A stretch of 49,795 nt of DNA from NCBI GenBank assembly GCA_030426475.1, contig JAUHYR010000010.1, forward strand, positions 1-49,795. The letters run 5' to 3'. Each line of letters opens with the position of its first letter. Positions within the stretch are counted from its first letter, which is position 1. The DNA comes from Bacteroidia bacterium (GTDB lineage Bacteria > Bacteroidota > Bacteroidia > Flavobacteriales_E > Vicingaceae). Shown piece by piece: positions 16,671 to 24,718 of the stretch. The position numbers were made by a program, and so were the translations under genes. The notes under the pieces were generated by a model that had not been told where the DNA came from, ran no database searches, and saw only the letters and a list, made by a program, of their open reading frames with translations.

Positions 16671-17348
16671 ATGAGTGCATACTTTACAAACGATTTTGCA
16701 AAATTCTTTAAGGAATTAGAAAGAAACAACAACAAAGACTGGTTTGACGCTAACCGTAAAAGATACGAAGAGTCGGTAAAAAAACCGTTTCATGATTTTA
16801 TGAATGCTGTGGCAGGTGAACTTCAAAAAGTCTACCCAAAATCAAGTATGAGGGATAACATTAAAATATTTAGAATAAATAGGGATATACGATTTAGCAA
16901 AGACAAAACACCATATAAAACGCATATGGCCGGAATGGTTTCTCCGGTAGATAAAAAAGATATGACTAGTCCGGGATTTTATACTCAAGCTAATCACAAT
17001 GACATTAGGGTTTATTCAGGTGTTTATATGCCCGATAAAGACCAGTTAGAAGCCATAAGAGATCATATAGTTGATAATATGAAAGAATTTGACAAACTAG
17101 TAAATGACAAAAAGTTTAAACTTGTTTTTGGAGAAATTTTAGGTGAAAAAAATAAGCGATTACCCAAGGAATATCAAGAAGCGGCAGAAAAACAACCATT
17201 TCTATACAACAAAGGGTTCTATTGGTTTTTTAAACTTAGTCCAAAAGATCTAACTTCAGACAAACTAGTGAAAACATTAATTGATAATTATAAAAAGGCC
17301 ATGCCTTTAAATACTTTTTTTGACAAAGCTCTTGGTATTAAACACTAG
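16671..17348 (+). CDS. DUF2461 family protein
   Basis: A 225-residue protein of the DUF2461 / TIGR02453 family: FAKFFKELERNNNKDWFDANRKRYEE at the N-terminus, then RINRDIRFSKDKTPYKTHMAG, and GVYMPDKDQLEAIRDHI. Family function is unknown. It begins ten bases after the LysE gene and is probably co-transcribed. Confidence 0.9.
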   Translation: MSAYFTNDFAKFFKELERNNNKDWFDANRKRYEESVKKPFHDFMNAVAGELQKVYPKSSMRDNIKIFRINRDIRFSKDKTPYKTHMAGMVSPVDKKDMTSPGFYTQANHNDIRVYSGVYMPDKDQLEAIRDHIVDNMKEFDKLVNDKKFKLVFGEILGEKNKRLPKEYQEAAEKQPFLYNKGFYWFFKLSPKDLTSDKLVKTLIDNYKKAMPLNTFFDKALGIKH

Positions 17349-17354
17349 ATAATT

Positions 17355-17699
17355 ATGGCTTACAATGATTTTTTGGAGGATAGAATTAATCAAGTATTCA
17401 ATGAAAAAGGTGTTTTGTTTAAAGCTAAAAGGATGATGGGTGGGCTTTGTTATATGGTTGATGAAAAAATGTGCGTTGGAATAGTAGGTAATCAGCTAAT
17501 GTGCAGAATAAACCCAGATATTTATGAAGAAGCTTTAAAAAAGAAAGGATGTAAGGAAATGAATTTTACAGGTAGAGCAATGAAAGGTTTTATATTTGTA
17601 GATGAAACTGCTATTGATAAACAAGGTGATTTAGAATACTGGATTCAGCTTTGTCTTGATTTTAATCCGCTTGCAAAAAACTCGAAAAAGAAAAAATAG
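17355..17699 (+). CDS. TfoX/Sxy N-terminal domain protein
   Basis: A 114-residue single-domain protein: KAKRMMGGLCYMVDEKMCVGIV, then LMCRINPD and GRAMKGFIFVDE, matching the TfoX N-terminal domain. The C-terminal helix-hairpin-helix domain of enterobacterial TfoX is absent, so a role in competence should not be assumed. The tail is Lys-rich. It starts six bases after the DUF2461 gene. Confidence 0.85.
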   Translation: MAYNDFLEDRINQVFNEKGVLFKAKRMMGGLCYMVDEKMCVGIVGNQLMCRINPDIYEEALKKKGCKEMNFTGRAMKGFIFVDETAIDKQGDLEYWIQLCLDFNPLAKNSKKKK

Positions 17700-17701
17700 A
17701 C

Positions 17702-17709
17702 TACATTTG
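17702..17709 (+). promoter_or_regulatory. -7 promoter element (TACATTTG) of the DUF1761 gene
   Basis: A perfect TAnnTTTG immediately after the TfoX-like stop, 26 bases before the DUF1761 ATG. It suggests an internal promoter with a leader of about 22 bases. Confidence 0.5.
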
Positions 17710-17735
17710 GTCTATAAACCCAAAAAACTATAACT

Positions 17736-18230
17736 ATGAATTTTTTAATACTATTATTAGCAGCTCTAGTACCTATGATTCTAGGATTTATATGGTACAA
17801 TCCTAAAGTGTTTGGAAATGCCTGGATGAAAGCATCAGGAATGACTGATGAAAAAATAAAATCCGGCAATATGATTTTAATTTTTGGATTAAGTTTTGTT
17901 TTTAGTTTAATGCTTGCTCTAATATTACAAGCATTGGTAATTCATCAAGTTCACTTGAACTCTATTATTATGAATGAGCCCGGGTTTCATGAAGGAACAG
18001 GTGAAGCATGGCAGATGGTTCAAGACTTTATGAGTAAATATGGAACTAATTTCAGAACTTTTGGTCATGGAATGTTTCATGGGGTAATTGCCGGTTTTTT
18101 TATTGCTCTACCAATATTAGCAACTAATGCACTTTTTGAAAGAAAAGGATTTAAATATATTGCTGTTAATACTGGCTATTGGATTTTAACACTTGGACTT
18201 ATGGGTGGTATCATCTGTCAGTGGGCATAA
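17736..18230 (+). CDS. DUF1761 family membrane protein
   Basis: A 164-residue protein with four predicted membrane helices. It opens with LAALVPMILGFIWYNPKVFGNAWMKASGM, the hallmark of DUF1761, and ends with a helix containing ILTLGLMGGIICQWA. Function unknown in all members. It has its own promoter element and is followed by a strong terminator. Confidence 0.88.
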   Translation: MNFLILLLAALVPMILGFIWYNPKVFGNAWMKASGMTDEKIKSGNMILIFGLSFVFSLMLALILQALVIHQVHLNSIIMNEPGFHEGTGEAWQMVQDFMSKYGTNFRTFGHGMFHGVIAGFFIALPILATNALFERKGFKYIAVNTGYWILTLGLMGGIICQWA

Positions 18231-18247
18231 AAAAAATAGTTTTTATC

Positions 18248-18275
18248 AAACGCCTCATTTTTTGGGGCGTTTTTA
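18248..18275 (+). terminator. Rho-independent terminator, probably bidirectional
   Basis: Nine-base-pair stem AAACGCCTC / GGGGCGTTT (one wobble) with a seven-base loop and T run. It lies between the convergent DUF1761 and YdjM-type genes and touches the stop of the latter. Confidence 0.82.
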
Positions 18276-19280
18276 TTTTCCCTTAACCCTTTCCACTAAA
18301 TCATCAAATAATTTTCCCGGATTATCTATTTTCATTCTTCGCTGATGCGCCTTAACAATACCATCTTCTTCAACCAGTTCATAAGAAAAGTTCACTTTTC
18401 TATCAGCATTATCAATACCTATCTGGCCAAATCGTAAATCGTTAAAATATATTTTATCACCTTCTTTTTGAATGCTATACCAGCCTCTCGATTGTTTAAT
18501 TAAACTTTGAACCACACTTTCGTTTTTCCACTCTCCTAAAAGTTCATGATTTTTTGCAAAGTGAGTAAACTCAATGTCATTATCTTTATCTAAAAGAGAA
18601 TAGAAGCCAATTAAATATTCATCTTCGGTTTCTACATCAGCAATCCATAAAATACTATTCAGTGGAGACGGTTTTGTGTCTAACTCCACATATTCTATTT
18701 TTTGTTTTTCCAAAGCATCATCAAATTGATAAAACGCAATACCCTTAAAAACAATAGTAAGTAACATATAGCTACTGCTAATAATAATTCCTGCTCTATT
18801 AATTTTGTGTCGCTTCGGGTTATTTCGCTTGTAAAACATAGCTATAATGACACATATCAAAAATGGAACTGTGTATAAAGGGTCGGCAACAAATATATTA
18901 TTATAAGCAAATCTGTAGTCAAAAGGCCAGAGTAGCTGTGTACCCCAGTTGGTATGTGCATCCAGTAATGGATGAGTAAACAAGCTCCAAAACATAAGTT
19001 TTGCCCATGGCTTCCAGCTCAATTTTTCCTTTTTATGAAGTTTAGATGCAATCCAACCTAATATAGGTGACATTAAAAGACAAAAAATAATGGAATGGGA
19101 AAAACCTCTATGAATTTGATTAATGTAAACAATATCATCGGTGAAAAAGCGAACAAAAACATCCAAGTCAGGAATGGTTCCTGCAATGGCACCCCAAAGC
19201 ATAGCTTTGTTACCTACTTTTTTACCTAGCACCGCTTCACCAACTGCCGCACCAAGAACTATTTGTGTTAAAGAATCCAT
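18273..19280 (-). CDS. YdjM-type membrane-bound metal-dependent hydrolase
   Basis: A 335-residue membrane protein of the YdjM family (PF04307). MDSLTQIVLGAAVGEAVLG at the N-terminus, then GTIPDLDVF and HRGFSHSIIF, with a later HPLLDAHTNWGTQLL; these His/Asp residues form the putative metal site. About four to five membrane helices precede a soluble C-terminal domain (about 195-335). In Proteobacteria some members are SOS-regulated; no such box is evident here. Its start overlaps the stop of the upstream gene as TAATG. Confidence 0.88.
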   Translation of the reverse strand: MDSLTQIVLGAAVGEAVLGKKVGNKAMLWGAIAGTIPDLDVFVRFFTDDIVYINQIHRGFSHSIIFCLLMSPILGWIASKLHKKEKLSWKPWAKLMFWSLFTHPLLDAHTNWGTQLLWPFDYRFAYNNIFVADPLYTVPFLICVIIAMFYKRNNPKRHKINRAGIIISSSYMLLTIVFKGIAFYQFDDALEKQKIEYVELDTKPSPLNSILWIADVETEDEYLIGFYSLLDKDNDIEFTHFAKNHELLGEWKNESVVQSLIKQSRGWYSIQKEGDKIYFNDLRFGQIGIDNADRKVNFSYELVEEDGIVKAHQRRMKIDNPGKLFDDLVERVKGK

Positions 19281-20470
19281 TAGTTATAGCTAAAAGAAGC
19301 TTTAAATGGTTTTCTTAGCTCATAATCATTAGGGGAAATTCGTTCAATAAACGGTTTTAAAAGCTTATTGGAAAGTGAATTTTTGTGTCGCATAAATAGT
19401 TTCATATTTACAGGTTCAGCACCTAATCCACTTTTTAGTTCTTCAGCTGTTCGTCCTAACCTCAATTCAGAACACTTGTTATCAATAGCCATTTCCACAA
19501 AATCATACAACATTCTTTGGTAAAGTGCATATTCATGGTTTAAGTCATAATCAAATCCCACATAGTTTGCATCTAATACCTCACCAAACAAAAACCCGGA
19601 ACTAAACCCAACTAATTCCTCATCTTTGAAATATCCAGTAACAATAAACTGACCATTTAAATTATTTTTTAACTGTAAAAAAGCTTCTCCGTTTAATTCA
19701 CCAAATTTGAAATCAGCATTTTTTAAAACTGCCTGATAAAGGTTTTCTAACTCTGATTGATATTTTTCTATTTCTTCAGCAGTAAGTTTTCTTGAAGAAA
19801 TTTCAGCCGATTTTTTAAAAACACTTTTTGCCTTTGTCCTGAACTTGGTAACCATACTAGCCAAATAATCATCAATACTTTTCCACTCAGGATGAATTTT
19901 AAGTATCATATTTACATCTATACTAAAACCTCTAAAATTTTCGGGTTTTAGAAAAGCTCCCTTTTTGAATGATTGTGGCCAAAACTCTTTTAATAAAATA
20001 ACCGAAGCATTTCCGTTTAACTCTTTGTTTCTTGAAAGCTCTTTTAAACCTTTACACAAAGCCAAATAGAATTCTCTTTCAGAAATGTCGTTAGTGTGAA
20101 TAAATCCGTTTTCACCGGTTGAAAAGGCATTTCCACATGTCATTACCCTAATATTCAGCGATGCAATAAGTTTGTCTTTTATTTTATCGCCAACAGAGCA
20201 AAACAATTCTCCGTACTCTTTACTTTGATTAATAAGACTAACTATTTGCACGCTAGCCAGCCCTACAAGTTTCTTCTTCTTATAAAATAGAAGGTATCTA
20301 AAATCTACTGAATCTAAAGAATTTTCAAGAGATTTTAAGTAACGGGAGGTTAAATATAGATTTGAGTCATTGACAATTTCATCCCACTTCTTACAGTCTA
20401 TTTCAGAAATTGAGGTTTTAACATCAATTTTCACTTCTTGCTTATCGCTTATCGGGCAATTAAAAAACAT
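19280..20470 (-). CDS. GNAT/FemAB-like N-acyltransferase
   Basis: A 396-residue soluble protein with two acyltransferase-like halves. The N-terminal half has YLTSRYLKSLE and FRYLLFYKKKKLVGLASVQ. The C-terminal half (about 200-370) contains FIVTGYFKDEELVGFSSGF, then NYVGFDYDLNHEYALYQRMLYDFVEMAID and LRLGRTAEELKSGLGA, typical of peptidoglycan-type GNAT proteins. Substrate unknown. It is coupled to the YdjM-type gene by a TAATG overlap. Confidence 0.7.
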   Translation of the reverse strand: MFFNCPISDKQEVKIDVKTSISEIDCKKWDEIVNDSNLYLTSRYLKSLENSLDSVDFRYLLFYKKKKLVGLASVQIVSLINQSKEYGELFCSVGDKIKDKLIASLNIRVMTCGNAFSTGENGFIHTNDISEREFYLALCKGLKELSRNKELNGNASVILLKEFWPQSFKKGAFLKPENFRGFSIDVNMILKIHPEWKSIDDYLASMVTKFRTKAKSVFKKSAEISSRKLTAEEIEKYQSELENLYQAVLKNADFKFGELNGEAFLQLKNNLNGQFIVTGYFKDEELVGFSSGFLFGEVLDANYVGFDYDLNHEYALYQRMLYDFVEMAIDNKCSELRLGRTAEELKSGLGAEPVNMKLFMRHKNSLSNKLLKPFIERISPNDYELRKPFKASFSYN

Positions 20471-20521
20471 TAAATTTCTTTAGTGAGTAAAGATAATAGT
20501 TTATCACTCAATTAATAGTTA

Positions 20522-20561
20522 TAAAAAAACTTTCAGAACATTTTAGTTCATAAAAAATGTT
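20522..20561 (-). terminator. Possible terminator downstream of DUF72-DUF1801
   Basis: On the minus strand an eight-base-pair stem AACATTTT / AAAATGTT with a nine-base loop is followed by a run of seven T. The stem is A/T-rich and therefore weak. The gap it lies in (20471-20565) holds nothing else I can recognise. Confidence 0.5.
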
Positions 20562-20565
20562 AAAC

Positions 20566-21024
20566 TCACTTTCGTTTAAAGCTTTTCTCATAAGTATTAA
20601 TCCAATCTTTTGCTTCCATTTTTGAGGCTAGCTGACCAATTAACTCATAAGGGATTTTGTCCATCTTTTTAAATCGGATACAACTTTTTCCCATATCTAA
20701 TTTAGCATCGGAATGCTTGGGATATTCTTTTAAAAACCAATCCATTAATTTTTTATCGGCATAAACCCCCATGTGATAAACAGCTACAAAATTCTTTTGA
20801 GAAGCAATACTCATAAACGGCAACGGTAATTTTGGATCGCAATGATAACCCGAAGGGTAAATAGAATGAGGAACCACATACCCAATCATACCGTAACTCA
20901 TTTGTTCTTCAAAATCTTTTGGTAAATTTTTCAAAATAATTTTTCGTAATTTTGATAAAACGTCTTGCCTTTCAGATGGAATCTTATTAATATATTCATC
21001 CGGTGTACTTGCTTGTATCTGCAT
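20566..21024 (-). CDS. DUF1801 (YdhG-like) family protein
   Basis: A 152-residue protein with the DUF1801 pattern: TPDEYINKIPSERQDVLSKLRKII, then FEEQMSYGMIGYVVP, FMSIASQKNFVAVYHMGVY and CIRFKKMDKIPYELI. Related folds include frataxin-like proteins and YdhG. No function known. It starts ten bases after the DUF72 gene. Confidence 0.88.
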   Translation of the reverse strand: MQIQASTPDEYINKIPSERQDVLSKLRKIILKNLPKDFEEQMSYGMIGYVVPHSIYPSGYHCDPKLPLPFMSIASQKNFVAVYHMGVYADKKLMDWFLKEYPKHSDAKLDMGKSCIRFKKMDKIPYELIGQLASKMEAKDWINTYEKSFKRK

Positions 21025-21033
21025 ATAAAGTGT

Positions 21034-21918
21034 TTAAAATAATGTTGAACCATTTGGTGAGTTGGGTATATGTAAATCTGTTCCTAATTCTTTGTTTAAC
21101 TTTTCAATAAAATAGGCTGATAATAATGGTGACTCCTTTTCAATATTTTGATGTACAAAAAAGTATAGTTTTTCCAGTCCTTGCTTTTTCCAGCTTTTAA
21201 TTCTATTAATCCAGTCATCTAAACGTGCGTAATCAGTTTTATGATTAGCGCCAACATATCGAATAAATGCAACGGGAGTAGTTAATCTCATGTGCATTAA
21301 ATCTCTTCTTCCGGCTGTATCTACAATTACATTAGCTATATTATTTTTCTCTAAGAGTGAATACAACTTTTCTGAAACATCTTTATCATTATACCAATCT
21401 GTATGTCGAAATTCAATGGCTAAGGGAAAATCATCAGGCCAGTGTTTTACAAAAGCCTCTACTCTATCAAAATCTTTTAGAGCAAAATTATTGTGCATTT
21501 GCAAAAATGGCATTCCCAGTTTTTCATCTAAATGAGATACATTATAAATATATTCATCAACAGCTTTTTCTGTATCTTTTAATCGTGACCAATGAGATAT
21601 ATCCTGCCCCAACTTAGGAAAAAACTTAAATCCATCAGGAACAGTATCCTTCCACTTTTCAAATTGTTCTGCTGGAAACAGCCTATAAAATGTTGCATTT
21701 AATTCAATGCTGTTAAACTGTGTTGAGTAATATTCCAATTCATTTTTTGTTCCTTTTGGATAAAAGTTCTTCAAATCAGTTTTATTCCATTTGGCACAAC
21801 CAACATAGGCTTCAAAGCTATCACTATCAGATTTTTTTAATACGTTTTTAGTATCCTTATGGTCTTTTGGGATTGTAAAGTCTATGTCTTCAGGATTACT
21901 GACTTGTCCAAATTTCAT
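21034..21918 (-). CDS. DUF72 (YecE-like) family protein
   Basis: A 294-residue TIM-barrel-like protein of the DUF72 family: EAYVGCAKWN, YYSTQFNSIELNATFYR, KFFPKLGQDISHW, FLQMHNNF, LAIEFRHTDWY and FVHQNIEKESPLL are in the conserved order. The N-terminus has a charged 30-residue extension before the domain. The family is common and uncharacterised. It is divergent from the uracil-DNA-glycosylase-like gene. Confidence 0.9.
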   Translation of the reverse strand: MKFGQVSNPEDIDFTIPKDHKDTKNVLKKSDSDSFEAYVGCAKWNKTDLKNFYPKGTKNELEYYSTQFNSIELNATFYRLFPAEQFEKWKDTVPDGFKFFPKLGQDISHWSRLKDTEKAVDEYIYNVSHLDEKLGMPFLQMHNNFALKDFDRVEAFVKHWPDDFPLAIEFRHTDWYNDKDVSEKLYSLLEKNNIANVIVDTAGRRDLMHMRLTTPVAFIRYVGANHKTDYARLDDWINRIKSWKKQGLEKLYFFVHQNIEKESPLLSAYFIEKLNKELGTDLHIPNSPNGSTLF

Positions 21919-21931
21919 GTAAATAAGTGTT

Positions 21932-21960
21932 TTTGCTAAAGTACGATTTTTGTATTATTG
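21932..21960 (+). promoter_or_regulatory. Putative promoter of the UDG-like gene
   Basis: TTTG (21932-21935), 17 bases, then TATTATTG (21953-21960), one mismatch from TAnnTTTG. The element ends five bases before the ATG at 21966, so a leaderless or nearly leaderless transcript is predicted. Confidence 0.4.
21936..21943 (-). promoter_or_regulatory. Putative -7 element (TACTTTAG) of the DUF72 gene
   Basis: One mismatch from TAnnTTTG on the minus strand, 17 bases before the DUF72 ATG. It overlaps the divergent promoter of the UDG-like gene. Confidence 0.35.
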
Positions 21961-21965
21961 TTATA

Positions 21966-22538
21966 ATGAAAAAACTAATTTCTGAAATCCAAAAGTGTAC
22001 CGTTTGTGCAAGCTTTTTTGAAAATCATAAACCAAGACCTGTTTTAAGGGCAAGTAAAACATGTAAGATACTTGTAGTTGGTCAAGCTCCGGGTACAAAA
22101 GTTCATGCTTCCGGCATTCCCTGGGATGACCAAAGTGGTAAACGGCTGAGAGAGTGGATGGGCATAGATAGTGATTTATTTTATGACGATACCAAAATAG
22201 CTATTGTACCTATGGGGTTTTGTTATCCGGGAAAAGGAAAAAGTGGAGATTTACCACCAAGACCGGAATGTGCCCCTCTTTGGCATAAAAAGCTATTAAC
22301 ACAAATGCCTAATATTCAACTTACCTTATTAATTGGACAATACGCCCAAGCTTATTATTTAGGTAATAAAATGAAAAAGAATTTAACCGAAACGGTTAAG
22401 CATTACAAAGAATATCTACCATTTTTTTTGCCACTTCCCCATCCTTCTCCAAGAAATTTATTTTGGCTGAAGAAAAACAAATGGTTTGAAAAGGATGTGT
22501 TACCTATTTTAAGGGAAAGAGTAAAGTTATTATTATAA
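21966..22538 (+). CDS. Uracil-DNA glycosylase family protein, possible Fe-S type
   Basis: A 190-residue protein of the UDG superfamily. GQAPGTKVHASGIPWDDQSGKRLREWMG is the active-site loop region and LPHPSPRN is the C-terminal DNA-binding motif. CTVC (Cys11, Cys14), plus FCYPGK...PEC with 15 residues between the cysteines, matches the spacing of the iron-sulfur ligands in family 4 enzymes. The product may therefore carry a 4Fe-4S cluster. The catalytic residue differs between UDG families and I cannot assign substrate range. I chose the ATG at 21966; the frame opens 13 codons earlier but that would overlap the promoter. Confidence 0.8.
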   Translation: MKKLISEIQKCTVCASFFENHKPRPVLRASKTCKILVVGQAPGTKVHASGIPWDDQSGKRLREWMGIDSDLFYDDTKIAIVPMGFCYPGKGKSGDLPPRPECAPLWHKKLLTQMPNIQLTLLIGQYAQAYYLGNKMKKNLTETVKHYKEYLPFFLPLPHPSPRNLFWLKKNKWFEKDVLPILRERVKLLL

Positions 22539-22564
22539 TAAAAAGATAAGCTTTTCAGAATGAA

Positions 22565-24082
22565 TTACTCCCATATTAATAGTATTCCTGAAAAATCATG
22601 CACATCAATTTGTTTTATTTCACCTCCAAGCTGTTCGGTCATCATCCTTATAAGTTCAAGCCCAAAAGAGTTTTCGTTTTTCTCAAAAATCTGTTTTGGA
22701 ATTCCAATTCCGTTATCTACATATTTTAGCTCATATTTATCTTCATTCTTGGTTATGGAAAGATAAATATGACTCTGTTTACTACTATCTTTAAATGCAT
22801 GTTTTAAAGAGTTAGTAATAAGTTCATTAATTATTATTCCAAGATAAATTGACACTTTAAACGGAATTTCTTCAACTTTAATCTCAAGAGTCAGTTCTAC
22901 TGAATCTTTTTTTCCGGCAACCAACTGATGACTCAAGCCTTCAACATATTCCTTTAAATTTGTTGTTTCTTGTTCAGATTTATATAGTTGCTCATGCGCC
23001 ATAGAAAAAGACCTGATTCGTGCCTCCATTTCTTTAAGAACACTCACAATTTCCGGATTTTTTGACTCATAGGCCTGAATTCTGGCAATACTACTTACCA
23101 TTTGAAAATGATTTTTAACCCGATGATGTATTTCCTTAATTAATAATCCCTTTTCTTCTATTTGTTGTTGAATAGTTTCATTTTTAAGAGTTAAATCTAC
23201 GTTTAGCTGTTTTAACCTAAAAAATATAAATGATAAAAAACCTATTAATATACCACCAAGCAAACAAATTAATATCCCCAACACATAGCTCCATGTCTCT
23301 AGTGACTTTACATTTTTCCATCCCATTTTTGGTCTTGCAGCAATTTCCCATTCATTAAAAGAAACATTTATTGTTTTTTTCACCGGATTATCCTCAAATA
23401 TTAATGAATCTCCATAAAAATATGGAATACTGTTAAAGCCTTTTACTGTTCTAATAGCATAGCTATCTGTGGTATCTTTAAAAAAACTAATGTTACTCAA
23501 CATAGAGTCAACATCAACAACAATTGCAGAAAACCCCCAAAATCGCTCTCCGGTATTATTGGTAGAATCATTAACATATATCGGGATTCGATAAATATAT
23601 CCCAGCCCACCTTGAATGAGTTTTAATGGTCCACTCATGTTAGGCTTCTTATTTTCAATTGACTCAACAAATATGCTTTTATTGTTTAAACGTTTATAAA
23701 TATTAACACCCAAAACCTCTTCGTTTCCGTTGGTTGGATATATATGTGAAATTATACTATCCTTTACTAATTGAATACAGCGGACAGGTTCTCCCGAGTT
23801 TAAAAGTACTTGCTTTGCAAAGCTGCTAAATTGTGATTGAGTGATAGTAGGATGTGCTCTAACAACAGCAGCTATTCCAGTTGTCAGATATATCTTTTGG
23901 CTAAATTCAACCTCAATAGTGTTTTTAATAGAGGCTACTTTGTCTGATAAATCACTTCTATATTCTTCTCTCTTTTTTTCTTCCTGAAGAACTACAATAA
24001 TGGTTAGTAGTATAAATAATAGTAAGGCAAAAAAATTGCCGATAAATATGGAGTTAAGGATATCTTTTCTTAGTCGTGTCAA
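22565..24082 (-). CDS. CHASE-domain sensor histidine kinase (HisKA_2)
   Basis: A 505-residue membrane kinase. Transmembrane helix about 14-32; a periplasmic CHASE domain (about 45-215, TGIAAVVRAHPTITQSQF, then LGVNIY, LIQGGLGYIYRIPIY); second helix about 265-290; a short coiled coil; a HisKA_2 dimerisation domain (KEIHHRVKNHFQMVSSI, phospho-acceptor His about 316); and an HATPase domain (INELITNSLKHAF, VDNGIGIP, SFGLELIRMMTEQLGG). No response regulator lies nearby, so it is an orphan kinase. The start is a TTG, since no in-frame ATG precedes the first membrane helix; this makes the exact start uncertain. Confidence 0.88.
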   Translation of the reverse strand: MTRLRKDILNSIFIGNFFALLLFILLTIIVVLQEEKKREEYRSDLSDKVASIKNTIEVEFSQKIYLTTGIAAVVRAHPTITQSQFSSFAKQVLLNSGEPVRCIQLVKDSIISHIYPTNGNEEVLGVNIYKRLNNKSIFVESIENKKPNMSGPLKLIQGGLGYIYRIPIYVNDSTNNTGERFWGFSAIVVDVDSMLSNISFFKDTTDSYAIRTVKGFNSIPYFYGDSLIFEDNPVKKTINVSFNEWEIAARPKMGWKNVKSLETWSYVLGILICLLGGILIGFLSFIFFRLKQLNVDLTLKNETIQQQIEEKGLLIKEIHHRVKNHFQMVSSIARIQAYESKNPEIVSVLKEMEARIRSFSMAHEQLYKSEQETTNLKEYVEGLSHQLVAGKKDSVELTLEIKVEEIPFKVSIYLGIIINELITNSLKHAFKDSSKQSHIYLSITKNEDKYELKYVDNGIGIPKQIFEKNENSFGLELIRMMTEQLGGEIKQIDVHDFSGILLIWE

Positions 24083-24145
24083 GCCAAAATGTATAATCTC
24101 GACAAAACTAATTAAATATCAATCTATAATAAAATTAAAAGGGGC

Positions 24146-24718
24146 TTAAATCCATTTAACTTTTTCGCTGAGAGGTTTTCTTCTGCTAATTGGAAGCGAT
24201 TTATCATAATACCCCATATAGAATATACCAATACACTTTTCTCCTTCAGCCATTTTATAAAACTCACTCATATGTTGAATTAAATTAGGAGTACTCCAAT
24301 AACAACCGATATGATATGCAGTACAAGTGAGATACATATTTTGAACAGCCATTGCGGTTGCGGCTATCTCTTCCCATTCAGGTAATTGATTTTTTAAATC
24401 ACGTTGGAAATTAATGGTAATTATGGTATTTGCCCTATTAATATTATTTAAAATTTTTTCTCTCTTACTTTCCTGATATTTTTCAGCAGGAGTTATCTCT
24501 TCATATTTATTACCCATAAATTGAGCAAATGCAAGCTTCGCATCTCCTTTGATAACCCTAAATCTCCAAGGTTCAGTAAGTTTATGTGTTGGAGCCCGGT
24601 CGGCATTTTCAAGGATTTTATTAATAATATCATCAGGAATATCTTTATCAATATATTGATTTGGATAAACAGATTTCCGTTCTTTAATTATTTGATTAAT
24701 AACTTCTTCTTTTTCCAT
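24146..24718 (-). CDS. Nitroreductase family protein
   Basis: A 190-residue FMN-dependent oxidoreductase of the nitroreductase fold: INQIIKERKSVYPNQY, ADRAPTHKLTEPWRFRVI, then AMAVQNMYLTCTAYHIGCYWSTP and KCIGIFYMGYYDKSLPISRRKPLSEKVKW. Shape and length match YdjA/NfnB-like members. Third gene of the carbonic anhydrase-bestrophin operon; its ATG overlaps the bestrophin stop as TAATG. Substrate unknown. Confidence 0.88.
   Translation of the reverse strand: MEKEEVINQIIKERKSVYPNQYIDKDIPDDIINKILENADRAPTHKLTEPWRFRVIKGDAKLAFAQFMGNKYEEITPAEKYQESKREKILNNINRANTIITINFQRDLKNQLPEWEEIAATAMAVQNMYLTCTAYHIGCYWSTPNLIQHMSEFYKMAEGEKCIGIFYMGYYDKSLPISRRKPLSEKVKWI

Noticed and set aside
17355-17699. Competence regulator TfoX
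   Set aside because: Only the N-terminal domain is present and no competence genes are nearby, so the function cannot be transferred.
22539-22560. Small A/T hairpin (AAAAG / CTTTT) after the UDG-like gene
   Set aside because: Only five base pairs and no clear T run; too weak to call a terminator.
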